Source of the DNA: Cyathus striatus
Taxonomy: Eukaryota; Basidiomycota; Agaricomycetes; Agaricales; Nidulariaceae
Direction of reading: 5' to 3'
Assembly (NCBI GenBank): GCA_025738555.1
Contig: JAOVFP010000020.1
Coordinates: 1,674,001 to 1,738,000, forward strand
Length of the DNA: 64,000 nucleotides
Position numbers and translations under genes: made by a program
Notes under the pieces: generated by a model
Seen by the model: the letters and a program-made list of their open reading frames with translations, nothing else
Told to the model about the DNA's origin: nothing
The model's database searches: none
In this document: in pieces, positions 25,548-36,617 of the stretch
How positions within the stretch are numbered: the first letter of the stretch is position 1
Layout of the letters: each line of letters begins with the position of its first letter

Positions 25548-28500
25548 CAAATAAGGCGACTTTAATTTTTGTTGCTGACTACTCCACAATATTCTTTCTC
25601 TCACTAATTTATTTGCGCCCATACTGCAAATGCTTCGGAGCTCCGCGAAGACTGCTTCATTTCAAGTTCATCCCATCCGACTGGACTAATACCCGCAGGC
25701 TTTCATCGACCTGATTATCTTAACGAATAGGTCCTTACTACATGTGTCCATTATCTGATGTATTAGAATCACCATATCGCATCGCGTCCTTTCTCTGGAA
25801 ACTAACCTACGATAGCCTTTGCTTGTATTAGGTTTCCCGACGCTTGTAGAAAGGCTCCGGTGTGCCTCTCCATTTGAACATCGCGTAGACGTCAACAAGT
25901 GGGTCTCCCTCTCCGAGTCATCAATCAGGGTTCCATTTTGTATTACTCTATCACCCACCAAAGAGGGCCCACTAAGTTCTAAAAAGACTGGTGACGATCA
26001 CGCGTTTCCCTCACTGAATCCTCGTTAAAAATGCAGCTAATGACCTCCTGAGCACTCTCTTGATGAAGAGCGAGTGCAGTTCATTTTTGTGGAGTCGGAT
26101 CTCGGTCTACAAAAATCTACAGGATCCCACGCAACCTATGTGGAATCGGTGCGACCTCCGTTGACCCTTTGCGTTTTGAATACATTCATTTTCTTGATTT
26201 TTTTTGGAAACATTTTGGCTGTTACTGCCTATAACCCTTTACAGATTGTATCCGTCGGTAGCTCGGTAGGCTTACTTCGTGCTCTTTACTAAAATCGCCT
26301 TCAGATATTCATGTTGTCGAATAATTTCTGTACTCAGACCTTTGTTTTATTGAACTCAACGATCACGCGATTACACCGGAATTCTCGATGTTCTCCATAG
26401 CCAACAACATCAACCTTTTGGCCTGGATTACCTCTACTCCGCATTGTAAATACCAATACCTTTATTGGGTTTGACTGCATTTCACGACGAACATCGACAT
26501 ATATCCATTTGAGTGGCTGAGTGATACTAGCTTAGTTCCGCTAATCTTGATAGCGCAGTATGCAACACACAGAAGCAGAATAAGTATAATTGTTTTTCTC
26601 TGAAAAAATTCCCAGACACGGCCTTCCGCTTTCACATCAATTCAACGCCTCAACATTTATCAGGGAGTGTGTTCTCTTAATCAACACGGAGGCGCCCTGG
26701 ACACGCATGTGGAAAGAACAGCTGGACAACTAAAGTCCTGGAGACACCCGAGTGCTTATACCCCGAGGAAATCCTGTGAAGCTCTGGCAAGCATAATCGT
26801 ACATGTAGCAGGAGTGTGATCAAATATGATTTGCGCGGGGCACTATAATGTGGTGCGCTGAAGGATTCTCACCTTGAAAGTACTTGACTCACCTTGCGCT
26901 AAATGGCAGCTGGTACTAAGTGACAACTGGCTTCTGGCCGATGTAAACTTAACCGACCCCTCCGACTCTCGAGTCAGGCGCAGAGTATGCGACTTGCCTG
27001 CATTGGCGGGATAAAGCTTCACGGCAACTCAGACGACCCCCGCTGCACCTCTGGTTCGGCCGCAAAGGCCCACAGCACTGCCATAGGTTGCGGATCATGA
27101 AGTTTCTATTCATCTTCAAAGAGGCATTTTCTCTACAGCGTCTGGCCCTTGAAGTCCACAATCCTCGGCAGTAAATCACCCTGGGACATGCATGGGAATT
27201 AGAAGCATCACGCCCTCCTTGGCTATTCCGGTGTTCCGAAACATTCGCAGCGTCCATTAACACGTCAAAAGGCTGTCAGCGCAGACCTCGACGACCAGGG
27301 CACGACGTGAGGGGGGTTAGAGGGCGAATGGAAACCGAGAAACCAACTTTCACAACTAGATAGATAGAGGGATTACTTTCAATCCGAAATGAAGCTGTTT
27401 CCCAGTGTACAAGTAGAAGACTGAGGAAGATGAAAAAAGTAATTTCGCTGAACAGCAAGCTGCCATTCCGATGTTCCAGGGTATTATGTTCCATATCAGA
27501 ATCCAGTTAATAGGCTAAACCCAAGTCTTGCGGGTTATTCCGAAGTGGAGGCGCTTCTGCCAAATGAGTAAATATTCAAAAGCAGAACTTGCAGGACACT
27601 GCGGTCACCTTCTGTCTACAAAGGCGGAGACATGAGTCGAAGATATCAATCATGAACCGCCTAGTGCGGAGATTGGCCGCGTGGGTGAACGACTGTGCAC
27701 ACAGTGACGCGTGCAAGAACCCCAAGGCAACGGGTGATGCGCCGAATGTCGCCCAAAATAATTCACGTTTCAAAAAAGAAAACACCGCAATTAGTTCCAA
27801 GAATTCTGCGCCTAGTAGGAAGAAGACATGCTAGAAAATGCATCTCCCTTGCCGGGAAAAATTCGATACTATGGCCGCCTGCAAAGCAAAATATCCGTTG
27901 ATCCTGGTAAGTACCCTGAGGTAGAACTTGAGAAGGAGGGGAGGTTTTTATACACGTCCGGATAGCTAGATTATAACTCGAGCGAGAGGCAGGAGTTTCG
28001 CCGCATGCGAGAGTAGCCACAGAAAACGATCAGGTGAAAGCCAGTTTTCGTTCCTTCGCCAGGATGAGGCTCAGCTGCGTTTGAACGGAGTCAAGGCGTG
28101 AACTGAAGAGCAGGAGTGTGCCACAGTCGCAGGCTGAGGCAGCAGACGAAAGAAACATTGGACAGTTCGGTTATGCGCGCGATTGGTGGGTTTTAGATAA
28201 CTGAATAGATAGAATAGATAGCAGGAGTGAGGAGCAAGATTAGTTGCGTTTCCATGGGATCCGAGGAAATAGAGGAGAAAAGCAGATAAAACTTCACGTG
28301 CTATGATGGAAAAGTGTAGATAGGAAGCTATTTGTGGGTCAAAGCCTGCGCCACTAAGCCATTTAGATGTATATTCACTACGGAAGAAGAGAGGACTGGC
28401 GAAACGGGGGCTGAGTATGGGCTGAGCTGGAGATGAGCGGTCGCGGAGTTGCGGGAGTTGAAAAAAGACATCTCGATCTGATACGAGGACATTTTTTGTA

Positions 28501-29182
28501 TTTTTGCGAGATTTATTCGAGTCTTTTCTGGGAAATTCAATACGGAAGCATTCCATGTTGATCCCCGATCAAAGAAGCTCTCCCAGGCACATAGCATTTC
28601 GCTCAACAGCCAAAAACGATGACAACGCGCAATTGCCGTGCTGCCGATGGCAGGAATGGTTCGTGCTGGCCATCAGACGAACTGACCCGGACAGCGACAG
28701 ATACAGACCGAGATACAGCTGACAGCGAATCTGCAACTGCATCTTGCATCTTGCCAGTAACCTATCTGGGCTGATACGCTGGACATAGGTACATTGACGG
28801 CTTGGGTATGTAAACCAAACCGCCAGAGCTTGTGTGCGATGTCCAGATTCGGACGCTTCGAGGGCAGATCGAGGATATGCTGAAACTTTGACCGTCAAGA
28901 GTAGTCTTCAAAATGACTGTCCACGAGAGAACCGAGCCAATGGTACCCTGTCTGTCGCAGGGTCAGGCCAATTCAACTCCTGCTTGCCTCAGATCGTGCA
29001 AGCGAACAAGCCGGAAAACGCGACAACACTACTGCACAAAGAATGGGTGGATCTAGAAAGGAAAAAGGAATTTAAAAATCTCTCCAACCGGCGCTGCATC
29101 CATGAAGTGATATAAGCCTCAGCTCTCGCCTCGCTATCGTTTTTACAGCCCCGATCTCCTTTCCCCCAACTTACGTGATTCA
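25548..29182. other. 3.6 kb stretch without a recognisable gene, upstream of the bZIP gene
   Basis: TOF1 3' UTR at the left, bZIP promoter and probably a long leader at the right. The only notable frame is a 161-codon ATG-started ORF on the minus strand at 28071-28556 with no known motif. Other frames are short and overlap in several readings. Confidence 0.4.
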
Positions 29183-30292
29183 ATGATGTCTACTGTTACC
29201 GGTCATACGGCACACTCTGAACGCCCTGAGCGTAGCCGTAATGCTAAAGCTCAAGCAAGACACAGAGCAAAGCGAAAGGCCTACATTGAGCAGGTACACC
29301 ATTGCTCTTCGCCATCGTACCACCACCACTAACACCCCGACCTCTAGCTCGAACAAACTGTCACCAAGCTCCAGACAGCACTGGGATGCACCCCAGAGCA
29401 GGTCGCTGCATTACCTCCCCCTCTCGCAAAAATTCGCGAGCTCGAGCAAGACAATGCACGACTGTACAAGGAGAACGAGGAACTACGGCGACTACTTTCA
29501 GACGGCACTTCTCGAGGCCTCTCTGTCGAAATGACACGTCGAAACTCATTTGCTACTTACCAAGAAGCCCGTGACCGCGACTACAAGCGACGAAAAATGT
29601 CCGAAATGGATGGCGTGTACATCGTACGTGCTCGCCTCCCCAACCCCCCTCTAGAATTTACTGAACTTCGCACCCAGAGCCCAGGCGACACCCCTCCACA
29701 CGTCAACGAAAATATTCAAGTGCGCCCACCGCCCCTCAACATTCCTCAACAGCCCATGCATCACTACCCGAACACCGCCTCGAGCACCCCTAACCACGGG
29801 GGGTCCCCCATGTTTAATCTCCATGCGCCAGCATTTCAAATGCCGAACACTCCATCGGGTTCTAGTGCGACTTCGAGCCCCCCGTTTTCGGCGAGTATTA
29901 TTCCTTCGTTGGCCCCGCTCCGCCAGCATGGCGAGATTGGAGTCGAGAATTTTTTTGGATCCTAGTGACGTCCTTTATTTGCTTTCCCCCTTACAGCCAG
30001 CACAAACCACGATACACCCTTCATCACATCAACGTCCCAATTCGAATCCACATTCAATGCCTGGTTATTCCAACCATTACGAAGCGGTTAAGGTGGAAGA
30101 TGACTATGTGGGGCTAAAATCTTTTTTTAGTTTTTTCAATTCAACTTAATTTGTTGTTTCACATAGCCGTCGAATCAGTCGCATAATGCACACAATGCAC
30201 ACTATGGAGTTCCACCTTCATACCCGAATCATGACAATGCTATGGACAACTGGCATGCATATTCATCCGAACGAGTGCAAATACACCGGTAG
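29183..30292 (+). CDS. bZIP transcription factor
   Basis: Nuclear DNA-binding dimer. Seen: the basic region RSRNAKAQARHRAKRKAYIE has the N-x7-R bZIP signature. It is followed without a break by heptad leucines in LEQTVTKLQTALG and by a second helix LAKIRELEQDNARLYKENEE with LRRLL, so a two-part zipper. The C-terminal half is Pro/Ser/His-rich and probably a regulatory or activation region. The first intron falls exactly between the basic region and the zipper (after YIEQ). Start is MMSTVTGHTAHSERPE at 29183 (a second ATG is at 29186). The 3' end needs two more introns: one with a weak GTCGAG donor after QHGEIG, then one after EDDY, ending SSERVQIHR at TAG 30290-30292. If the weak donor is skipped the protein stops at ENFFGS near 29963. 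The target genes are unknown. Confidence 0.85.
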
Positions 30293-30983
30293 AACGGACA
30301 CGTTATCTGCTACTTTTTCGCATGCACACATATACAGACATTATCATAGAATATACCCCGCTTGCATTGCTTTCGGTCATACTAGTAGTATTTATGCTGG
30401 ACTTCCGGGTCTTGTGTACTATGCAGGGACTGGGGCCCTCATCTTAATATACCCCATTTCTAGGCCTCTTCAATGGATTTAGATTGAGCGTGAGATTTGC
30501 ATTCACAGAAGCTCTTCGAAGAGATCTTGCGGCAATCATCTGGCCTCCGAAATAACGGCATGCTACTTAAACTCGCGTGGATTATCTATGTTTGTGATAA
30601 TCTGTACGTTAGTTTCACCAAGTCGCGTTCGCGTCGAGTGTTAGGTAGCAACTGAACAATTCTTTGTGCTTTTGCAAGTTGTAGTGTGACGCGACTGACG
30701 CGCTTTGAACAAAGAAACAAAGTGGTAATGCGCACCTAAAGTGGCGCTTTAAAAGGCAAGTACAATGACGTTGTATTGTAGGCTTTGACAAGGCACTGGC
30801 AACTATAACCTATAATGCGTCCACCGACGCCAATGCCACTCATCCTACTAGATATCCTTCGCAGCAAAAAATACAACCGACTTCGAATTCCTCCTGAACC
30901 AGGCTTATATTTAATTCTGAATAACTGTAACTTGCAACTTCGGAGCCAGGTGCCAGAGTATCACAAAGAAACGCTAATTAGAC
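30293..30983. other. Intergenic
   Basis: bZIP 3' UTR and promoter of the transaldolase-like gene. No gene recognised. Confidence 0.5.
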
Positions 30984-32553
30984 ATGCCACACCTTACCGG
31001 CCCTGCTAAAGGCAATCTAGACGAGACCCTTCGTAGCCGCAATGTTGCAATAATATCCAACACTCTCGACTGTGATAGTAGGTGAAAAAAACACATCATA
31101 GCGTAATGAAACTGATTGACGTGCAATTCAAAGTTATAGGCGTTCACGATCTAGATGCAAGCGCTCTTACTCTGGCGACAATAGAGGATAGTTTAGATCG
31201 CGAAGAAGTTAAGTTTTACGTTTGGCTTACGGTGAAAGAGATATTGGGTAAAAATATGCGGTGAGTTTACATTTATCATGTCTCCGACGCAGCCGCGATA
31301 TTGATTATAGCGGGATACTTAGAAAACAAAACTGGAAGTGGACTCGTGAAGTGCAACAAAAAGCTCTCTTCAAGGCCTTTTACTACCTGGTAGGCAATCA
31401 CTTACTTGTGATGTGTATCGTTATAATTTTATGTTGAAGAGCTCGAAAATCGCAGAGGAAATGAAACAGAGAGTCCAAGGCCCGCATTTCGCATGCATAG
31501 ATCCCAGAGTTCACGGAAACAAGACAGAAATCATTGCGCACGCTCGTCATTTGTTCCAAGTATTGCTTGAGCGAGGTTGTCCATGGGACGATATAATAAT
31601 ATCTGTTCGCATTTCCTTTCTCCGAGGTATATAGATCACTTACACCTACGTGTCATCAGATACCCGCCACTGAGGCCGGCATCCACGCAGCCGCCCATCT
31701 ACGAGAAGTAGACGACGTTAATGTAAATTTATATCTCGTGTCAAATCTTATTCATGCCGCTGCATGTATTGAGGCGGGGGTAGCGAGCATTTCAATCCCT
31801 GTTGGTCCAGTGAGCCCATATTTCGAAGGAGTAGCACATTGGTACTGACGAGGAATGACGAAAATAGTTGCTCGATGCGTCTGAACGGAGTCACCGGAAG
31901 GGCGTTTCGCAGAATTTGGTCCTTCAGACAGGAATAGATGACATACGATGCATCTTGGCATATTTAAGACTGAACCGGGTCGCGACCAAGGCCATTGGCA
32001 CAGAATTCAGAGAAGTACGTTCATGGAGGTTTCTATGCACGTGTTCTTTCATTTGATTGATTTGATCCAGATGGCAGAAATAGGCCTCCTATGCGACTTT
32101 GACGCTGTCTGTATAGCTCCAGAGCAGATTGATAGATTGAGATGGAGCAGCATTCCCACAGAATCGTCAGATACTGCTTCTGCTGTCAATCTCCGTGCTA
32201 GCCAAGCGCAATTTCCAACTACATACTTGAAGGCTGGGGAACGATTTATGAGCTCCATGTCGTTAAATTCCCGGAAACTAACCAATTTTATTCTGGAAGA
32301 GGAATTAAGCAGGCTCATAAAATATATGGAACTGATAGAGGATGCTCTCTTCAGGGAGTTCGAGAGACAAATTAAGTTGTTCCACAAGGGAGAGGAAATT
32401 TATCGCCCGCTCAAAGAGAGCCTAGAAGTATTCTTCAGCGTACAGAACCGCGCTGAGGCGGAGAAACTGAGGCCAGTAAAGAAGGAAGCATCGTTTACCA
32501 CAGGGTTTGGAACCCTTCAGCTGACAGACCAAGAGACGGAGGAAGTTTTTTAA
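30984..32553 (+). CDS. Transaldolase-fold protein, probably catalytically altered
   Basis: Transaldolases are TIM-barrel enzymes that form a Schiff base through a lysine in a (L/V)IK(I/L)xxT motif. Seen: HFACIDPRVHGNKTEIIAHA, RHLFQVLLERGCPWDDIIIS, IPATEAGIHAAAHLREVDDV, NVNLYLVSNLIHAAACIEAG and VASISIPVGP follow the order of the transaldolase barrel. The residue at the lysine position is Ser (IIISIPATEAG). After the barrel come LQTGIDDIRCILAYLRLNR, CDFDAVCIAPEQIDRLRWSS and a 130-residue mostly helical C-terminal extension that normal transaldolases lack. About seven exons join in phase. The N-terminus (MPHLTGPAKGNLDETLRSRN) is the least certain part. Function is unknown; it could be a regulator, a pseudoenzyme, or a transaldolase-like enzyme with different chemistry. 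Confidence 0.72.
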
Positions 32554-34118
32554 ATAGCATGACTCTTAGCGAAGTAGAATATATTATTGTCTACCATGTA
32601 GTTTAGAATTATAAACACATTTACTTATCTCGGCCGAAAAAAACATGAGGTTCTGCAGAAGCAGGTTTGAGGACTCTATGTCGACGTCACAAAAGAGATA
32701 GTAACCAGTGCCCCCCGCGATGACGCCTTGGCTGAAGCTACCTCGCGGTATACACGAGTCGCGTTTTGCCATCACAAGAGCACAAAGTAATTGCCCGGAA
32801 ATCCTGTTTCCGCGGAGGTGTTGTTTATCAGACACATCCTGCCGGCCGGTCAAACATAAAAAGCAGGTTCCTTTGGACGTGAGAGTGTTGATTGACCCAG
32901 ATGGTTGCCGGCGACTTTTTCGGTGTCTAGGGTCTCGGCTATGTCCGGGAGATAAAGAACCTACGCTAAGAAAAGACTTAGTGAGACCGCGTTTGCTTGA
33001 AAGTGTTGGTGGAGGAGCGAACTGAATGTTTTCCCAGAATAACTTCAGAATGAATAAATAAGGTTGCGGATCTTGACAATCCGTATGGAATTCACTTTCC
33101 AATTCGATATATATTATTCACTTTATGACCGCACAAAATGGCGACAGAGTGGACATTGAAGTGACCGGCTCTCCACCCAAGGCCTCAGACAGTGTAGAGA
33201 AATTCTGATAATTTTGTCGTTGCCGCCTTCGCCATGAATATAGACGCTAAACGCTGACACTTGCTATTAATTATCACCGATCTCCAGGGGGCTTGAGACA
33301 ATTGACAGCGAGGTGGGAATAGCACGTTCACCTCCATACGCAAGCAAGCCTATTTTGGAGCAGCTGTACAAGGAGAAGGATCCTGATATGATAGAGGTGT
33401 AGACACCCTACCTAATACTTGGTAGGCGTGTCACCCGACGGAATCACACTCAGAGCAAGTATAACTGAGCAACAGGCACCTAGGAACCTTAGAAAGGTGC
33501 AGCTAGAAGCAAACACTTCATTTAAAGCTGAAGGCTGACAAAGTATGTACAGACGATTTACCTCGCTCTTTCCCCTTGCTACCTCCTTGGCGTAATATTC
33601 TTTGCTCGATGCTCGAAATAACTCTTGGTACATGATGATTACTCACATCGGACTTTCTTTTCTTGTATCGGCCCGACTGTACTTGATATTCACCAAGCTC
33701 ATCTATAAGCAAGCTATAGGCATGTCAAGCATTTCGATTCGATACACTTGGGCATAAGTAAAGCTGATGTTTTTCTGAGCTTGTTCAAGTCCGAGTCCGC
33801 GTAGGTGCGGTGCTCTTGGTAACCCCGGGTGTGGTATGTTGCGCGTCCGGGCATCGTACGGCGTGCTACTGCGTGTCGAATTCATGAGGTTGAGTCGGAG
33901 CTCAAAATAGAGGCTTTGTCAGCGGGCCAGCGTACATTGATGTCGGCGCGATAGATCGATTGCTCACTGATAATGCTCAAATTTTTACCCCGGAATCCAA
34001 ACCTCTTGTAGCAAAGCGTCCCCATATAGCTGACTCTCGAAGGAAACATGAACAAGAACATCATTCACTGATTTAGATCTTAATTCCTAACCTTCATATC
34101 CATCACCTGAGCGACGAC
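32554..34118. other. Intergenic, with two unassembled exon-like fragments
   Basis: On the plus strand an ATG frame at 33124 (MTAQNGDRVDIEVTGSPPKA) closes after 27 codons. A further frame near 33292-33404 contains EVGIARSPPYASKPILEQLY and ends in TAG. No GT-AG junction joins them in phase, so no gene is called. The right end is the PHO13 promoter. Confidence 0.35.
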
Positions 34119-35355
34119 ATGAGTGTCCGCCTTTCTTCGACCGCTGACTATTCCACCTTGCTCGACAAATATGATACCTGGTTGTTCGACTGTGACGGCG
34201 TTCTGTGGCGTGGAGAGAAGTTGATCGAAGGCGTCGTCGAAGTTCTGCATCTCCTACGCACTCGAAGTATGTCTGAGACACATTTTCATTTTGACTCATC
34301 AAGTTCTCATCTACATCTCTCTTTCTCACAAGAGAAGAAGGTGATATTCGTGACCAACAACGCCACAAAATCGAGAAAGAGCTACAAGGGGAAATTTGAT
34401 CAGTTAGGGGTGGAGGCTCATGTAGTGCGTTGTCTGCCTCTCCCATTTTCAAACAGGGAGCTCAACAGTATCAAACCCACTCTATTTCTAAACCCAGGAC
34501 GAAATCTATGGATCTGCGTACGCAGCGGCTGTATATATATCCTCCGTCATCAACCTGCCGAAGACGAAGAAGGTTTACGTGATTGGTATGGGGGGCTTGG
34601 AGGAGGAGCTGCGAGAAGAAGGTGTCGCATATACGGGTGGAACGGTACTTACCAATAAGCCTTGTTCATAAGTCTAACTACTGACCACCTGGTCGCCGTC
34701 GTTTGCCGTTCTCGCAGGATCCCGCGGATAACACACTCGAATCCTTCTCTCTCGCAAACTTCACGCTTGATCCAGATGTTGGAGCTGTGGTCTGCGGGCT
34801 CGATACCAAGATCAACTATACCAAGATTTCAAAGGCTTTCCAATACCTCACACGTAACCCGAACTGTCACTTTGTTGTGACGAACGAAGATAGTACATAC
34901 CCTAGTGCGGAGGGCTTGTTGCCAGGAGCAGGATCTGTCAGTGCGCCTCTTCGCTATGCGGTTGGGAAAGCCCCTGTCTGTACAGGAAAGCCTTCAAGCA
35001 CCATGCTCGATTGCGTGAAAGCTAAGTAAGTCCAGCGTGTTTTAGGAGGCTGATTGACGTTTTTCATTGTGAGTTATTTCAGAGTTAATTTCGACCCCAA
35101 GCGCACCATTATGGTAGGTGATAGGTTAAACACTGATATTTTATTTGGTCAGAACGGAGGACTTTCGACCCTATTGGTGATGACTGGTAAGAAATGCCTG
35201 ATTTCATTAGCCCACCGTTTTCTATTTTCCAACCTTCACTGTTTACAGGGATCACTTCCGAGGCAGACATCTCAGGACCTAATGCGTCTCTTATCGTGCC
35301 AGACTTTGTCACACAATCACTCGGGGACTTCCGTGCTGTTGCAAATGTGGATTAG
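34119..35355 (+). CDS. PHO13: HAD phosphatase, 4-nitrophenylphosphatase / phosphoglycolate phosphatase (PHO13 type)
   Basis: Cytosolic metabolite-repair phosphatase; family members clear 2-phosphoglycolate and related side products. Seen: the HAD motif [10 protein letters not shown] with both aspartates (about residues 27 and 29), motif [10 protein letters not shown], a C2-type cap region ([40 protein letters not shown]), GKPSSTMLD, and motif [19 protein letters not shown]. About six exons with phases that fit. ATG at 34119-34121; it ends [12 protein letters not shown] at TAG 35353-35355. The stop codons of this gene and of the PIG-F gene are about 100 bp apart in convergent orientation. Confidence 0.93.
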
Positions 35356-35456
35356 TGTCTTGACGAATTAGACTGACTTTAATGGATATAAACAGGAATG
35401 TTATACACCGTTAGAGAATGTAGAATACTATGTAGACAGATTTACAGCGATGCCTA

Positions 35457-36617
35457 TCATTGTATCTTTCGCTTTTCCCCGCTATGCGGCATATTTCGTT
35501 GTTCCGTGAGGCCCGTGGTAGCATTGACGGTGAGACAAAATATAGATGCGAGAATATATCCACCAATGGCACCAAATGCCGGCGTCAGAGGCCATGCCTA
35601 GAAATAGTCCATATAATTGTAAATGTACGGAGCTTGGAAATTAGCGACAAACCTGCCACGGGCGGTCCCAGTCCAACGCGATTGGGACAACACCGAACCA
35701 ACAACCAGCAATTGCGCCCCATGCCGGATACATGATGGCTCGTTCGATGGGATTTCTAGATCTGAAAAAATATTAATGGTGAGCTGATTGATATGATATG
35801 AAAGTGGAGTCATGGAATGAACGAACGAGAATTCTGCGAATAACCGTACCCAAGTCATGCGCTTTACCAATGAAACCGGGTCATTAGCAAAGCTGGGTGG
35901 ACTTAGAACATATGCAGGAGTAAAGAAAACTAGTGCAGCTAATAATAGGGATAAAAGATAAGTGCGTAGAACGTGGCTACGCGATCTGGTTAGTATGAGA
36001 GGGGTAAAGAACAAAAAAGCGAACGGACTTCACAAGTGGTGCTCCGAATAAGACAAAAAGAAAATGGAAAATGATTGATACGAAGATGGTTGCTCCCCAT
36101 GCATTCCCGAGTTCCTGAAGGAAGAATGATTGCCACTTCAATAGAAGAATAAGATGAATGTTGCGTAGCGACTTACCTTGAGTTTTCGGTCATTCATCGA
36201 CACCTTCTCCATCTTCCTTTCCGCTTTGTTTCCTGCTACTACAGATGTCAACCACAAGTCCCTAATCCACCCAGCCCACCATCCTTGAAGAACAATTACA
36301 CCCGCGCACATACACGCCAATGTTGACACAGGACTCATAGTCAGAGCTTCTAAAAATGGATGCTGCGGGCGATCGCGAGAAGTGAGCTGAGTGGTGTCCC
36401 ACTCTGGGCGAATTAGTTCGCGAAGAAATGTCGCTCGTGGAAGAAAGAGGGCCGTGAAGCCTAGTAGCGTCGTATGTACACCGACGAGAGGAATGTACGA
36501 GGTGACAGGTAAAGATCCTACTGGCATCGGCGGCGAGTCCATCTCCGTTGATTTATTGCCAGTGATAGTTCTTGTAGAAGAAACGGCGGATTTCGCCTTG
36601 TGGCTGACGTTTGGCAT
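35457..36617 (-). CDS. GPI11: GPI biosynthesis protein PIG-F / Gpi11
   Basis: ER multi-pass protein that supports the ethanolamine-phosphate transferases acting on the GPI anchor. Seen: a hydrophilic N-terminus (MPNVSHKAKSAVSSTRTITG), then membrane segments such as YIPLVGVHTTLLGFTALFLP, STLACMCAGVIVLQGWWAGW, WGATIFVSIIFHFLFVLFGA and SLLLAALVFFTPAY. The family hallmark follows: YPAWGAIAGCWFGVVPIALD, then DWDRPWQAWPLTPAFGAIGG. The tail ends EKRKIQ. Five or so short introns; the ATG is at 36615-36617. Convergent with PHO13. Confidence 0.9.

Noticed and set aside
32584..33102. 172-codon frame on the minus strand
   Set aside because: It begins at TTG rather than ATG, has no known motif and no neighbouring exon that extends it.
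33124..33404. Two coding-looking fragments (MTAQNGDRVDIEVTGSPPKA and EVGIARSPPYASKPILEQLY)
   Set aside because: No GT-AG intron joins them in a consistent phase, so no gene model can be supported.
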